Source: Streptomyces lichenis (GTDB lineage: Bacteria > Actinomycetota > Actinomycetes > Streptomycetales > Streptomycetaceae). From it: a stretch of 64,000 nt of DNA. This document shows, in pieces, positions 51,563-61,735 of this stretch. Below the pieces are notes generated by a model. The model was not told where the DNA came from, did not search any database, and saw nothing but the letters and a program-made list of their open reading frames with translations. Position 1 is the stretch's first letter. Each line of letters opens with the position of its first letter. The position numbers and the translations under genes are program-made. Location: NCBI RefSeq assembly GCF_023218175.1, contig NZ_JALPTH010000008.1:153201-217200 (forward strand), in the 5' to 3' direction.

Positions 51563-53287
51563 TCAGGACTCCGGGGAGCCGCCGAAGCGGGTGCGGTAGG
51601 AGTCGAGGTCCTCTTCGGTGATCTTGGCGAAGAGGACGGGGGGGACGGTGAAGGGGGTGCCGGGGGGGACGGAGGAGAGGGCGCGGGCCTGTTCGGGGGT
51701 GGCCCAGGTGGCGGTGTCGGACTCCAGGGCGAAGGCGCCGCGCATGGCGGCGGCCGTGGCCGGGATGAAGGGCTCGGAGACGACCGCGTAGAGGTGGATC
51801 AGGTTCATCGCGGTGCGCAGGGTGAGGGCGGCCGCGTCGGGGTCGGACTTGATCTCCAGCCAGGGCGCCTTCTCCTCCAGGTAGGAGTTGCCGGCGGACC
51901 AGAGGGCGCGCAGGGCGGCGGCGGCCTTGCGGAACTGGAGGGCGTCCATGTGCTCCTCGTACTCGGCGAGGAGGCGGGCGATCTCGGCGCCGAGGTTGGC
52001 TTCCGGGTCGCCGGCGGCGTGGCCGGCGGGGACCTCGTCACCGAAGCGCTTGCGGGAGAAGGACAGGACGCGGTTGACGAAGTTGCCCAGGGTGTCCGCC
52101 AGGTCCTTGTTGACCGTGGCGGTGAAGTGCTCCCAGGTGAAGGAGGAGTCGTCGGACTCGGGGGCGTTGGCGATCAGGAAGTAGCGCCAGTAGTCCGCGG
52201 GGAGAGTGGCGAGGGCGGCGTCGGTGAAGACGCCGCGCTTCTGCGAGGTGGAGAACTTGCCGCCGTAGTACGTCAGCCAGTTGAAGCCCTTGACGACGTC
52301 GACCTTCTTCCACGGCTCCCTGACCCCCAGCTCGGTGGCGGGGAACATCACGGTGTGGAAGGGGACGTTGTCCTTGGCCATGAACTGGGTGTAGCGGACG
52401 GTGTCGTCGGCCTCGTACCACCAGGACTTCCAGTCCCGGGTCTCGCCGGCGGGCGCGGCGTCGGCCCACTCCTTGGTGGCGCCGATGTACTCGATCGGGG
52501 CGTCGAACCAGACGTAGAAGACCTTGCCCTCGGCGGCCAGTTCGGGCCAGGTGTCCGCCGGGACGGGCACGCCCCAGTCCAGGTCGCGGGTGATGGCGCG
52601 GTCGTTGAGCCCCTCGGTCAGCCACTTGCGGGCGATGGAGGAGGAGAGCGCCGGCCACTGGTCGCCGACGGTGGCGATCCAGGCCTCGACCTCGTGCTGC
52701 AGCGTGGACTGGAGGAGGAAGAGGTGCTTGGTCTCGCGGACTTCGAGGTCGGTGGAGCCGCTGATGGCGGAGCGGGGGTCGATCAGGTCGGTGGGGTCCA
52801 GGACGCGGGTGCAGTTCTCGCACTGGTCGCCGCGGGCCTTGTCGTAGCCGCAGTGCGGGCAGGTGCCCTCCACGTAGCGGTCGGGGAGGAAGCGGCCGTC
52901 GACGGGCGAGTACACCTGGCGGATGGCGCGCTCTTCGATGAAGCCGTTCTCGTGCAGCCGGCGCGCGAAGTGCTGGGTGATCTCGACGTTCTGCTGCGAG
53001 GAGCTGCGGCCGAAGTAGTCGAAGGCCAGCTCGAAGCCGTCGTACACGGCCTTCTGGGCGTCGTGCGCCTGGGCGCAGAACTCGGCGACGGAAAGCCCGG
53101 CCTCCTTGGCGGCCAGCTCGGCGGGGGTGCCGTGCTCGTCGGTGGCGCAGATGTAGAGGACGTCGTGACCACGGCGGCGGAGGTACCGGGAGTACACGTC
53201 CGCCGGAAGCATCGACCCGACCATGTTGCCCAGGTGCTTGATCCCGTTGATGTAGGGAAGCGCGCTGGTTACCAGGTGTCGAGCCAT
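51563..53287 (-). CDS. metG: Methionyl-tRNA synthetase
   Basis: 574 residues. The class I motif is [13 protein letters not shown], with catalytic-domain zinc knuckles (TCPHCGY...DQCENC). The KMSKS loop is KFSTS ([11 protein letters not shown]), an altered version in which the second Lys is Ser. The anticodon-binding helical domain ends the protein, and no C-terminal tRNA-binding OB domain is present. It charges tRNA-Met. The ATG at 53287 (MARHLV) is preferred; one 15 bases upstream is possible. Neither has a clear ribosome site. Confidence 0.94.
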   Translation of the reverse strand: MARHLVTSALPYINGIKHLGNMVGSMLPADVYSRYLRRRGHDVLYICATDEHGTPAELAAKEAGLSVAEFCAQAHDAQKAVYDGFELAFDYFGRSSSQQNVEITQHFARRLHENGFIEERAIRQVYSPVDGRFLPDRYVEGTCPHCGYDKARGDQCENCTRVLDPTDLIDPRSAISGSTDLEVRETKHLFLLQSTLQHEVEAWIATVGDQWPALSSSIARKWLTEGLNDRAITRDLDWGVPVPADTWPELAAEGKVFYVWFDAPIEYIGATKEWADAAPAGETRDWKSWWYEADDTVRYTQFMAKDNVPFHTVMFPATELGVREPWKKVDVVKGFNWLTYYGGKFSTSQKRGVFTDAALATLPADYWRYFLIANAPESDDSSFTWEHFTATVNKDLADTLGNFVNRVLSFSRKRFGDEVPAGHAAGDPEANLGAEIARLLAEYEEHMDALQFRKAAAALRALWSAGNSYLEEKAPWLEIKSDPDAAALTLRTAMNLIHLYAVVSEPFIPATAAAMRGAFALESDTATWATPEQARALSSVPPGTPFTVPPVLFAKITEEDLDSYRTRFGGSPES

Positions 53288-53452
53288 CCTTGGATGCTCC
53301 ATTTCATGGATGAGGGGATGAGGGGGCGAGTGGGCCCCGGGGCCGTCGCGTGCGCGTCACGGCGGGTGACGGGGCGGTGCGGGCGGCGACCGCCATCGTA
53401 GCGAACGGGGCCCGTCCCGATCCCCCGGGTTTCCCCGCGGGCGGAGGGGCGG

Positions 53453-53947
53453 TCAGCCGGTGGAGGGCTTGGTGAGGTGGCTGAAGGCGTCGAGGTTGCG
53501 GGTGGACTCGCCGCGGGCGGTCCGCCACTCGTACTCCTTGCGGATCGCGCTCGCGAAGCCCAGTTCGAGGAGGGTGTTGAAGGCCCCGTCGGCCGCTTCC
53601 AGGACGGAGCCGAGCAGGCGGTCGATCTCCTCGGGGGTGAGGGAGGAGAGGGGGAGCTTGGCGGTGAGGTAGATGTCGCCGAGGGTGTCGATCGCGTAGG
53701 AGACGCCGTAGAGCTTGAGGTTGCGCTCCAGCAGCCAGCGGTGGACGCCTGCCTCGTTCTCGTCGGGGTGCCGGATGACGAAGGCGTTGAGGGAGAGGGA
53801 GTGGTTGCCCACCCGGAGGGAGAGGGTGGTGGAGAGCTTGGCGGTGCCGGGGAGGGTGACCACGTAGTCGCCGGGGCGCGGGGACTCCCAGGTCAGCTCG
53901 GCATCGGTGAGGGCCGACTCGATGACGGTCGCGTAAGAGTCAGACAT
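53453..53947 (-). CDS. YbjN domain protein
   Basis: 164 residues with the YbjN/T3SS-chaperone-like fold: [18 protein letters not shown], then [19 protein letters not shown]. It is a probable small soluble regulator or chaperone. The ATG lies 8 bases inside the end of mshA, so it is coupled to mycothiol synthesis. Confidence 0.85.
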   Translation of the reverse strand: MSDSYATVIESALTDAELTWESPRPGDYVVTLPGTAKLSTTLSLRVGNHSLSLNAFVIRHPDENEAGVHRWLLERNLKLYGVSYAIDTLGDIYLTAKLPLSSLTPEEIDRLLGSVLEAADGAFNTLLELGFASAIRKEYEWRTARGESTRNLDAFSHLTKPSTG

Positions 53948-55301
53948 GGCGCGAGCGTACGTGACGGCGGTGTTCGTGCAGGGCGGCGGTGTAGACCTCG
54001 GCGGTGGCGGCCGCGGCGGTGTCCCAGCCGAAGGAGCGGGCGTGCCGGGCCGCCGCCCGGCCGAGGCGGGCCGAGAGGGAGGGGTCGGTGGTGAAGGGGC
54101 GCAGGGCCTCGGCGTAGGCGGCGGGGTCGTGGCCGGGGACGAGGAAGCCGGTCTCGCCGTGCCGTACGGCGACGGGCAGCCCGCCCACCGCGGCGGCGAC
54201 CACCGGGGTGCCGGCCGCCTGGGCCTCGATGGCGACCAGGCCGAAGGACTCGCTGTAGGACGGCATGACGAGGACGGAGGCCGCGCGGAACCAGTCGGCG
54301 AGGCGATCCTGGTCCACGGGCGGGTGGAAGCGGACGACGTCGGCGATGCCGAGCCGGGCGGCGAGCTTCTGGAGCTTCTCGGGCTTGGCCAGGCCGCTGC
54401 CGCTGGGCCCGCCGACCACCGGGACCAGCATCCGGCCGCGGAGGGTCGGATCGTGGTCGAGGAGGAGCGCGGCGGCGCGGAGGAGTATGTCGGGGGCCTT
54501 GAGGGGCTGTATCCGGCCGGCGAAGACGGGGATGAAGGCGTCGGGGGGCAGCCCGAGGCGGGCGCGGGCGGCGGCGCGGCCGTCGGCGGGGCGGAAGCGG
54601 TCGAGGTTGACCCCGGGGTGGACGACGGCGGTCTTGTGCGGCTCGGCCTGGTAGAAGCGGACCAGCTCGTCGGCCTCTTCGGCGGTGTTCGCGATCAGGC
54701 GGTCGGCGGCGCGCACGATCTGGGTCTCGCCGATCACCCGGGCCGCCGGCTCCGGCGCGTCCCCCTCCGCCAGTGCGGCGTTCTTCACCTTGGCCATGGT
54801 GTGCATGGCGTGCACCAGCGGCACCCCCCACCGCTCGGCGGCCAGCCAGCCGACGTGCCCGGAGAGCCAGTAGTGGGAGTGGACCAGGTCGTAGTGGCCG
54901 GGCCGGTGCCCCGCCCAGGCCCGCATCACCCCGTGGGTGAAGGCGCACAGCTGGGCCGGCAGCTCCTCCTTGGCCAGCCCCTCGTACGGACCGGCGTCCA
55001 CATGCCGTACCAGGACCCCGGGCGCGAGTTCGACGGCCGGGGGCAGGGCGCCGGTGGTGGCCCGGGTGAAGATCTCCACCTCGATGCCGATGGCGGCCAG
55101 CCGGCGGGCCAGCTCCACGATGTAGACGTTCATCCCGCCGGCGTCCCCGGTGCCCGGCTGGTGCAGCGGGGAGGTGTGGACGCTGAGCATGGCGACCCGG
55201 CGCGGGGTGCGCGCCCGGCCGGAGAGGCCGGCCAGGCTCGGCAGCCGGAGCCGGTGGGGGGACGACAGGGAGCCGGCGATCCGGGACGCGTACTGGCTCA
55301 C
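53940..55301 (-). CDS. mshA: D-inositol-3-phosphate glycosyltransferase MshA
   Basis: 453 residues, GT4 family. It transfers GlcNAc to inositol-3-phosphate, the first committed step of mycothiol synthesis. Signatures are [20 protein letters not shown] near the start, [23 protein letters not shown] and the C-terminal [20 protein letters not shown]. The GTG start is at 55301. A SigR-type promoter is visible 78 bases upstream. A YbjN gene is coupled downstream. Confidence 0.94.
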   Translation of the reverse strand: MSQYASRIAGSLSSPHRLRLPSLAGLSGRARTPRRVAMLSVHTSPLHQPGTGDAGGMNVYIVELARRLAAIGIEVEIFTRATTGALPPAVELAPGVLVRHVDAGPYEGLAKEELPAQLCAFTHGVMRAWAGHRPGHYDLVHSHYWLSGHVGWLAAERWGVPLVHAMHTMAKVKNAALAEGDAPEPAARVIGETQIVRAADRLIANTAEEADELVRFYQAEPHKTAVVHPGVNLDRFRPADGRAAARARLGLPPDAFIPVFAGRIQPLKAPDILLRAAALLLDHDPTLRGRMLVPVVGGPSGSGLAKPEKLQKLAARLGIADVVRFHPPVDQDRLADWFRAASVLVMPSYSESFGLVAIEAQAAGTPVVAAAVGGLPVAVRHGETGFLVPGHDPAAYAEALRPFTTDPSLSARLGRAAARHARSFGWDTAAAATAEVYTAALHEHRRHVRSRHV

Positions 55302-55378
55302 GGGGGCGCGGGTCCTTCCGCTGCGGGGAGAGGGGAGACTTCAGGGGCGGGCGGCACACGGGCGGTGTCATCACGGTC

Positions 55379-55406
55379 AACAGCGGGCGGTCCTCCCCGC
55401 ATTTCC
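55379..55406 (-). promoter_or_regulatory. SigR-like promoter of mshA
   Basis: On the minus strand GGAAAT, 19 bases, then GTT(GA). This fits the disulfide-stress SigR consensus (GGGAAT-N18-19-GTT). In S. coelicolor mshA is a known SigR target. Confidence 0.55.
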
Positions 55407-55423
55407 GCTTTGCCAATTCGTTG

Positions 55424-55444
55424 CATGGGGCATGGGGCATGGGC
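55424..55444. repeat. Three tandem 7-bp repeats
   Basis: CATGGGG, CATGGGG, CATGGGC in direct tandem, with a fourth CATGGGC at 55451-55457, just upstream of the methyltransferase-like gene. Confidence 0.7.
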
Positions 55445-55483
55445 GTGAGACATGGGCCGGGCCGTGGCCCGTACCCTCGTGCC

Positions 55484-56278
55484 ATGGCCCCGCGCACCAC
55501 CCGCCCGGTCGGCACCGCCACCCGCGGGACCACCCATCCCCACCGCCTGCGCCGTATGGACCGCTGGATCGCCGCCGTGCACGGCCCGGTGCTGCGGCGG
55601 GCGGAGAGGCCGCCGGTCGCGGTGGACCTCGGTTACGGGGCCGCGCCCTGGACCGCCGTCGAGCTGCTGGCGCGGTTGCGCACGGCGGACCCGCGGGTCC
55701 GGGTGGTCGGGGTGGAGATCGACCCGGAGCGGGTGGCCGCAGCCGGGCCGTACGAGCGGGAGGGGCTGCGGTTCGCGCACGGCGGCTTCGAGGTGCCGGT
55801 GGACGGCCGGCCGTCGCTGATCCGGGCGGCGAACGTGCTCCGGCAGTACGAGGAGGACGAGGTCGCCGCGGTGTGGGCGCGGCTGTGCGGGCGGCTGGCG
55901 CCGGACGGGCTGCTGGTGGAGGGGACCTGCGACGAGGTGGGGCGCCGCCATGTGTGGGTGGCGCTGGGGCCTGAGGGGCCGCGGACGGTGACCTTCGCGA
56001 CCCGGCTCGGCTCGCTGGAGCGCCCCTCCGACCTGGCCGAGCGGCTGCCGAAGGCGCTGATCCACCGGAACGTGCCGGGTGAGCCGGTGCACGCCTTCCT
56101 GCGCGACTTCGACCGGGCGTGGGCGGCGGCGGCGCCGTACGCCTCGCTGGGGGCCCGGCAGCGGTGGATCGCGGCCGCCGGGGCGCTGGCCGGTGACTGG
56201 CCGCTGGTGGACGGCCGCCGCCGGCGCCAGGGGGAGGTCACGGTGCGGTGGGAGGCGCTGGCGCCGGCGGCCCCGTAG
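55484..56278 (+). CDS. SAM-dependent-methyltransferase-like protein
   Basis: 264 residues with a Rossmann core: VDLGYGAAPWTAVEL (motif I, with YGAAP in place of GxGxG), VVGVEIDPERVAAA, and a later GTCDEVGRR. Fold assignment is fair; the altered glycine loop makes activity uncertain. The ATG at 55484 is used. Its 3' end overlaps the convergent ATPase gene by 41 bases. Confidence 0.75.
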   Translation: MAPRTTRPVGTATRGTTHPHRLRRMDRWIAAVHGPVLRRAERPPVAVDLGYGAAPWTAVELLARLRTADPRVRVVGVEIDPERVAAAGPYEREGLRFAHGGFEVPVDGRPSLIRAANVLRQYEEDEVAAVWARLCGRLAPDGLLVEGTCDEVGRRHVWVALGPEGPRTVTFATRLGSLERPSDLAERLPKALIHRNVPGEPVHAFLRDFDRAWAAAAPYASLGARQRWIAAAGALAGDWPLVDGRRRRQGEVTVRWEALAPAAP

Positions 56279-56714
56279 ACCCACCCGTGGCCAGCGGGAG
56301 GTGGACGTGGACCACCTTGCCGTCGGCCGTGGCGGTGGTGGCGGTGTGCGCGGCCAGTCGGCGGACCATGGCCCAGCCGTAGCCGCCGACGGCTCCGGGC
56401 GGGCGCGGCCCGGACGGTGAGGCGGGCAGGGCGCGGGAGCGGTCGGCGACCGAGACCACCAGGACCGGCCGCGGGCCGTCCCGGGTGACCGCGGCCTCGA
56501 AGCCGGTGATGCCGCCGCCGTGCCGGAGGGCGTTGGTCGCCACCTCGGAGGTGACCAGCAGGGCGTCCGCCACCGCGAACGGGTCGGCGTCCCCGGCCTG
56601 CTCGGCCAGCAGCGCCGCCACCAGGTCGCGGGCCTCGTCCGTCCGCTGCGGCACCCCGGCCGCCACCGCCGGCTCCCGGAGCCCGGGCCCCCGCTCCTCC
56701 CGTGTCTCGATCAC
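56238..56714 (-). CDS. Anti-sigma-like HATPase protein
   Basis: 158 residues. The N-box is TSEVATNALRHGGG (Asn present), G1 is degenerate (VADRSRALP), and it ends with YGWAMVRRLA. RsbW-type fold. The GTG at 56714 has GGGGGAGA upstream. It is divergent from the stressosome-like operon and may be its output kinase. Confidence 0.85.
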   Translation of the reverse strand: MIETREERGPGLREPAVAAGVPQRTDEARDLVAALLAEQAGDADPFAVADALLVTSEVATNALRHGGGITGFEAAVTRDGPRPVLVVSVADRSRALPASPSGPRPPGAVGGYGWAMVRRLAAHTATTATADGKVVHVHLPLATGGSTGPPAPAPPTAP

Positions 56715-56945
56715 GGTCTCCCCCGTTCCGCCACCGTTCCCCCGTCCTTCGTCCTCCGGCGCGACATCATGGCAGCTCGCCCCCGTCCTGCCCCAGGGGG
56801 CTCCGGACCGCGGCCGCGGACGGGGAAGGGGCCGCGACCACGGCGGACAAGCCGGCGGACGGGCCGGTGAGCGGGTGGTTCCGCGGCCCGGGGGCGGGAG
56901 GGGACGGTGCCGTAGCATCGGCCGTCGATACCGAGGAGCGTGAAC

Positions 56946-57806
56946 GTGACCCACGACGGTGGAGCTCAGCGACTGGTCGATCTGCTGACCGCGCAGAGTG
57001 ACGAATTCATTTCCCAATGGGTACGGTCCGTGGGCGAATCGCTCAGGGGGCGCATCAGCCTGACCGAGCTGGGCCAGGAGCTGAACGAGCTCTACGCGGC
57101 GATCCTCAGCGGTCTGCAGCACGGCGGCCTGGCGTCCCGCGGCGAGGCCTTCGCCGAGGTGCGCAGCCTGCTGATGGAGCTGTCCCGCAACCGCGCCCGC
57201 CAGGGGTTCACGCCGACCGAGACCGCGATCAGCGTCTTCGCGCTGAAGGACGTGCTGGAGCGCTCGCTCAGCGGGGGCGGCGAGGAGGACGTGCGCGCCT
57301 ACCTCCAGTTCGCCCGGCTGCTGGACGACCTGGGCCTGTTCACCGTGGAGTCCTACGCCCGGACCCGGGAGGAGATCATCTCCTCGCAGGCCGACCAGCT
57401 CCTGGAGCTGTCCACGCCGGTGGTCAAGCTGTGGGACGGGGTCGTCGCGGTGCCGCTGGTCGGCACGCTGGACTCGGCCCGTACCCAGGTGGTGATGGAG
57501 CGGCTGCTCCAGGCGCTGATCGACTATGACTCGACCCAGGCGATCATCGACATCACCGGGGTGCCCGCGGTGGACACCCAGGTCGCGCAGCACCTGCTGA
57601 AGACCGTGGTGGCGGCCCGGATGATGGGCGCCGAGTGCGTCATCTCCGGTATCCGCCCGCAGATCGCGCAGACCATCGTGGCGCTGGGCATCGAGTTCGG
57701 CGACATCCCGACCAAGGGCACCCTCGCGGACGCCCTGCGGCACGCGCTGTCCGCGATCGAGCGGGACAGGAAGCTCGCCGAGGAGTACGGGGGTGGCCTG
57801 CTGTGA
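56946..57806 (+). CDS. RsbR-like STAS co-antagonist with RsbRD N-domain
   Basis: 286 residues. A helical RsbRD-type sensor domain (1-150; LSRNRARQGFTPTETA) is linked to a STAS domain with IIDITGVPAVDTQVAQHLL, whose Thr in VDT matches the RsbR phosphosite. Stressosome scaffold. GTG 56946 is preferred over GTG 56940 because GAGGAG lies 7 bases upstream of it and only 1 base from the other. Confidence 0.9.
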   Translation: MTHDGGAQRLVDLLTAQSDEFISQWVRSVGESLRGRISLTELGQELNELYAAILSGLQHGGLASRGEAFAEVRSLLMELSRNRARQGFTPTETAISVFALKDVLERSLSGGGEEDVRAYLQFARLLDDLGLFTVESYARTREEIISSQADQLLELSTPVVKLWDGVVAVPLVGTLDSARTQVVMERLLQALIDYDSTQAIIDITGVPAVDTQVAQHLLKTVVAARMMGAECVISGIRPQIAQTIVALGIEFGDIPTKGTLADALRHALSAIERDRKLAEEYGGGLL

Positions 57807-58219
57807 CCGAGCGCGTGCCGATCCTGCGGATCGGCGACGTCCTGCTGGTGTCCATCCAGGTGGACCTGGAGGACCGGGTGGTCATGGACCTCCAGGAGGA
57901 CCTGTCCAACAGGATCGTGGAGACCGGTGCCCGCGGGGTGGTGATCGACATCTCCGCGCTGGAGATCGTGGACTCCTTCGTCGGGCGGATGCTGGCGACC
58001 GTCGCCGCGATGTCCCGGGTGCTCGACGCGGAGACCGTGGTCGTGGGCATGCGCCCCGCGGTGGCCATCACCCTGGTCGAGCTGGGCCTGTCGCTGGGCG
58101 GGGTCCGCACCGCGCTCAACCTGGAGTCCGGTCTCGCCGTGCTGCGCCGGGCCCGGGCCGCCGGCCTCGGGTACGTTCCGGGGCGTCCCACTTCCGGCTT
58201 CCGCCCGGACCGTACGTGA
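57803..58219 (+). CDS. RsbS-like STAS antagonist
   Basis: 138 residues. VVIDISALEIVDSFVGRML carries the RsbS phosphorylatable Ser (VDSF). It is the minimal STAS stressosome core that holds the RsbT kinase. GTGA overlap with the RsbR-like gene and TGATG overlap with the RsbT-like gene. The C-terminal tail (PGRPTSGFRPDRT) is variable. Confidence 0.92.
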   Translation: MTERVPILRIGDVLLVSIQVDLEDRVVMDLQEDLSNRIVETGARGVVIDISALEIVDSFVGRMLATVAAMSRVLDAETVVVGMRPAVAITLVELGLSLGGVRTALNLESGLAVLRRARAAGLGYVPGRPTSGFRPDRT

Positions 58220-58647
58220 TGAGCGGCCATCCGCCCGGCGGCACCGCGCAGCGGCGGGACGAGGTGGTCCTGGACAGCAGCGCGGGGGTGGTCAAGGCAC
58301 GCCAGCTGGTGCGCACCCTGGCCCAGGAGGCCAGGCTCTCGCTCGTCGACCAGACCAAACTGGTGACGGCGGCCAGCGAGCTGGCCCGCAACACCCTGGT
58401 CTACGGCGGCGGTGGCCGGATGCAGGCCGAGACGCTGACGGTCAACGGCCGCTCCGGCGTACGGCTGGCGTTCACCGACACCGGCCCCGGCATCCCGGAC
58501 GTGGAGCTGGCGCTCACCGACGGCTGGACCTCCGGCGGCGGTATGGGCCTCGGTCTGAGCGGCGCCCGGCGCCTGGTCGACGAGTTCGAACTGGAGACCG
58601 AGGTCGGCAAGGGCACCCAGGTCACGATCGTGAAGTGGGTCCGTTGA
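58219..58647 (+). CDS. RsbT-like switch kinase
   Basis: 142 residues. N-box E54-x3-N58 (ASELARNTLVYGGGG), G1 DTGPGIPD and G2 GMGLGLSGARRLV are all intact. RsbT phosphorylates RsbS/RsbR on stress, is released and activates a phosphatase. Overlaps on both sides. Confidence 0.92.
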   Translation: MSGHPPGGTAQRRDEVVLDSSAGVVKARQLVRTLAQEARLSLVDQTKLVTAASELARNTLVYGGGGRMQAETLTVNGRSGVRLAFTDTGPGIPDVELALTDGWTSGGGMGLGLSGARRLVDEFELETEVGKGTQVTIVKWVR

Positions 58648-59873
58648 GCTCCCCGGTGAACTCCCCCATCCTGACCGAGGCCGAGCACATCACCTGGCTC
58701 CGGGTGGATGTCGGGCTGGCGATGTCCGCCCGGCGGGAGGCGTCCCGGCTGGCCAAGCGCGTCGGGCTGCCGCCCGACCGGGTCTCGGCGGTGGAGCTGG
58801 CCGCGACCGAGGCGGCGACCAACCTCCAGAAGCACGCGGTGGACGGGGCGCTGGCGCTGCGGGTGACCCGGTCCGGGCCGCGCGCCGGGGTGGAGTTCGT
58901 CGCCACCGACACCGGTCCGGGTATCACCCACCTGGCGAGCGCGCTCGCCGACGGCACCTCCTCCACCGGCACCCTGGGGGTGGGCCTGGGCGCCATCGCC
59001 CGGCTGGCGGACGTGTTCGACATCCACACCCTGCCGGGGCGCGGCACGACGGTGCTGGCCCAGTTCTGGGCGGGCGAGGAGGCCCGCCGCGCGGAGCCCG
59101 CCGGGATCGACGCGGGCGGGCTGACCCGGCCGATCGGCGGGGAGGAGCTGTGCGGGGACACCTGGGCGCTCCGCTCGGCGAACGCCTCCGCGGGCAGGGG
59201 CGCGGGGGGCGGCCCGGGATCCGTATCGGCGAACGGCCCGGGACTCGTACCGGCGCAGGGTCCGGGGGGCGGCTCGGGACCTGTATCGGCGAACGGCCCG
59301 GGATCCGTATCGGAGACGGGTCCGGGGGGCGGCTCCGCGCAGGACGTGTCCGCCCCGGGGCCGGACGCCGGGCCGGTGCTGGCGATGATGTGCGACGGGC
59401 TGGGCCACGGGCCGCAGGCGGCCCGGGCCGGCGACGTGGCCCGGGAGGCCTTCCGGGACAGCGCCCACACCCGGCCGCACCGGGTGCTGGAGGACCTGCA
59501 CCGGGCGCTGCGCGGCACCCGCGGCGCGGCGGTGGCCGTGGCCCGGGTGGACTTCGCCGCGGGCACCGTCGAGTTCTCCGGGGTCGGCAACGTCAGCGCC
59601 TTCCTGGTACGGGACGAGCGGCGCTCCTCGCTGCTCTCCGTCCCGGGGATCGTCGGCCACCACATGCCGCACACCCGGTCGTTCGGCGCCGAGGCGGGTC
59701 CGGGCAGCGTGCTGGTGATGCACACCGACGGGCTCAGCGACCGCTGGTCGCCGCAGACCTTCCCGGGGCTGTTCGCCCGGCGCTCCACCGTGATCAGCGC
59801 GCAGATCCTGCGCGAGGCGGGCGGCCGCCGGGACGACATCGGCATCCTGGCCGTCAAGGCGCCCCGGCCGTGA
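58644..59873 (+). CDS. HATPase-PP2C fusion, RsbX-like phosphatase
   Basis: 409 residues. An N-terminal HATPase (about 8-135; ATEAATNLQKHA, DTGPGITH) and a C-terminal SpoIIE/PP2C phosphatase (about 210-408; MMCDGLGHGPQAARAG, MHTDGLSD, DDIGIL) are joined by a Gly/Pro/Ser linker with repeats (GPGSVSANGPG, GPVSANGPG). RsbX-type proteins reset the stressosome by removing phosphates. Proposed start is TTG 58644 (TTGA overlap); GTG 58656 is an alternative. Confidence 0.86.
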   Translation: MSSPVNSPILTEAEHITWLRVDVGLAMSARREASRLAKRVGLPPDRVSAVELAATEAATNLQKHAVDGALALRVTRSGPRAGVEFVATDTGPGITHLASALADGTSSTGTLGVGLGAIARLADVFDIHTLPGRGTTVLAQFWAGEEARRAEPAGIDAGGLTRPIGGEELCGDTWALRSANASAGRGAGGGPGSVSANGPGLVPAQGPGGGSGPVSANGPGSVSETGPGGGSAQDVSAPGPDAGPVLAMMCDGLGHGPQAARAGDVAREAFRDSAHTRPHRVLEDLHRALRGTRGAAVAVARVDFAAGTVEFSGVGNVSAFLVRDERRSSLLSVPGIVGHHMPHTRSFGAEAGPGSVLVMHTDGLSDRWSPQTFPGLFARRSTVISAQILREAGGRRDDIGILAVKAPRP

Positions 59874-61735
59874 GCGGCCCCCCGGCCGACGACCGCCATG
59901 TCCGCGCGGAAGCGGACCGCGCGCAAGCGGCCCGCGTGCTCGCGCGGGTGGAACTGGCCGGTCATCCCGATCTCTTCCGGCTGCGCCGCCACGGCCAGGC
60001 GCTGTGCCGCGCGCTGGGCCTGGCGGAGCCCGAGCGGGTCCGTCTGATCACCCTGGTCAGCGAGGCCGGGTCGAGTCTGCTGGGCGCCGCCGGGCTGTCC
60101 GCCGAGTTCGCCTTCCGGCTGTCCGCGCCCGGGCCGGACCGGCTGGAGGTGCGCTTCGGGTGGGCGGAGGAACGGGAGCCGTCGGCCGAGATCATGGCGG
60201 CCTCGCGCCGGTTGCTTGACCTGTGCGCGCACGACAGGCACCGTCTGGTGCTCGGGCAGAACCTGCCCGGCCCCCGTAGCGCCGAGGACCTCTCGGCGCG
60301 GGTCCAGGAGGAACTGGCAGCATTGCGCGGGACCGACATGAGCGAGGAACTCCGCAACCAGAACCGCGAACTGCTGGCCGCCTTGGAGGAGGCGCGGGCC
60401 CAGCAGGAGGAACTGCAGCGCCTGAACCAGGAGCTGGAGGAGACCAACACCGGGGTGATGGCCCTCTACAAGGAGCTCTCCAACGAGCTGGAGGAGACCA
60501 ACCGGGGCGTCGTCGCCCTCTACGCCGACCTGGAGGACCGCAGCCGCCAGCTCCGCCTGGCCAGCGCCGCCAAGACCCGGTTCTGGGCCAATGTCAGCCA
60601 TGAGCTGCGCTCCCCGGTCAACGCGGTGATCGCGCTGGCCCAGCTGCTGCTGGCAGCGGACGCCGATCCGCTCACCGGTGAGCAGCACCGCCAGGTGTCG
60701 CTGATCGCCTCCTCCGGCAACACCCTGCTCGCCCTGGTCGAGGAGCTGCTGGACACCGCCAAGGCCGAGTCCGGCCGGCTGGAGCCGCAGCTGGTGGAGA
60801 CGGATCTGCGGACCGTGCTCTACCAGCTGCGCGGCACCCTCTCCACCGCCGCCGGGGAGGGGGTGGAGCTCGACATCGAGGACGTGCCGTTCCCGGGCCG
60901 GTTCACCACCGACGAGGTGATGCTCACCCGCATCCTGCGCAACGTGCTCTCCAACGGGCTGAAGTTCACCGCCGCCGGCTCGGTGCGGCTCACCATCCGG
61001 GGCGAGGAGCGCGCGGACGGCCTGTGGGCGGTGTTCACCGTGACGGACACCGGTGTGGGCATCCCCGAGGACCAGCTCGACCGGGTCTTCGAGGAGTTCT
61101 ACCAGGTACGCGGCGCCCACCAGCGCGGCCGCTCCGGCACCGGACTGGGACTGCCGTACGCCCGCCGGCTCAGCGAACTGCTCGGCGGCCGGCTGACCCT
61201 CACCAGCCGGGTCGGCAGCGGTACGCGGGTGGTCATCGAACTGCCCGCCGACCCCCCGGCCCAGGGGCGGCCCGGCACCCTCGGCGAGGGCCCGCTGCTG
61301 CGCAGTGTGGTGATCATCGACGACGACCCCGACTTCGTACGGACCCTGGGGCCCGTCCTCGACAAGCTGGCCGAGCACACCACCGAGGTCACCGACAGCA
61401 GCCAGGCGCTGCGCATGATCCGCACCACCATGCCGGACGCGGTGCTGGTGGACCTCGCCATGCCGGCACCCGACGGCTACCAGGTGCTCCAGCAGATCGC
61501 CGCCGTACCGGCGCTGTCCCAGGTGCCGGTGCTGGTCCTCACCTCGACCGACCAGGACACCCTGGACCGCTCGCGGCTCACCCGCGCCCGGGCCGTGCTC
61601 AGCAAGACCCATCTCACCCCCGAACGCCTCGCCGCGGCCCTGGACGTGGTCCGGCCCGACCGCGAGCCCCGGCCGTCCCCCGGCGCGGACACCGGCGCGG
61701 ACACCGGCACCGAGACCGATACGGGGATCGCGTGA
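59870..61735 (+). CDS. Hybrid histidine kinase with RsbT-derived N-domain
   Basis: 621 residues. Residues 30-130 resemble RsbT but have E65-AGS-S69 where E-x3-N is expected, so this is a degenerate HATPase. A coiled coil (155-232) contains two LEETN-x-GV-x-ALY repeats (189-203, 207-221). The kinase core has H244 (NVSHELRSPVNA), NVLSNGLKFT, DTGVGIPE and GTGLGLPYA. The C-terminal receiver has IIDDDPDF, the phospho-Asp in VLVDLAMP and the Lys in LSKTH. GTGA overlaps both neighbours. Confidence 0.88.
   Translation: MSGPPADDRHVRAEADRAQAARVLARVELAGHPDLFRLRRHGQALCRALGLAEPERVRLITLVSEAGSSLLGAAGLSAEFAFRLSAPGPDRLEVRFGWAEEREPSAEIMAASRRLLDLCAHDRHRLVLGQNLPGPRSAEDLSARVQEELAALRGTDMSEELRNQNRELLAALEEARAQQEELQRLNQELEETNTGVMALYKELSNELEETNRGVVALYADLEDRSRQLRLASAAKTRFWANVSHELRSPVNAVIALAQLLLAADADPLTGEQHRQVSLIASSGNTLLALVEELLDTAKAESGRLEPQLVETDLRTVLYQLRGTLSTAAGEGVELDIEDVPFPGRFTTDEVMLTRILRNVLSNGLKFTAAGSVRLTIRGEERADGLWAVFTVTDTGVGIPEDQLDRVFEEFYQVRGAHQRGRSGTGLGLPYARRLSELLGGRLTLTSRVGSGTRVVIELPADPPAQGRPGTLGEGPLLRSVVIIDDDPDFVRTLGPVLDKLAEHTTEVTDSSQALRMIRTTMPDAVLVDLAMPAPDGYQVLQQIAAVPALSQVPVLVLTSTDQDTLDRSRLTRARAVLSKTHLTPERLAAALDVVRPDREPRPSPGADTGADTGTETDTGIA

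Noticed and set aside
58622..61612. 996-residue minus-strand frame opposite the stressosome operon
   Set aside because: Antisense shadow; low-complexity Gly/Gln/Val-rich sequence with no motifs.
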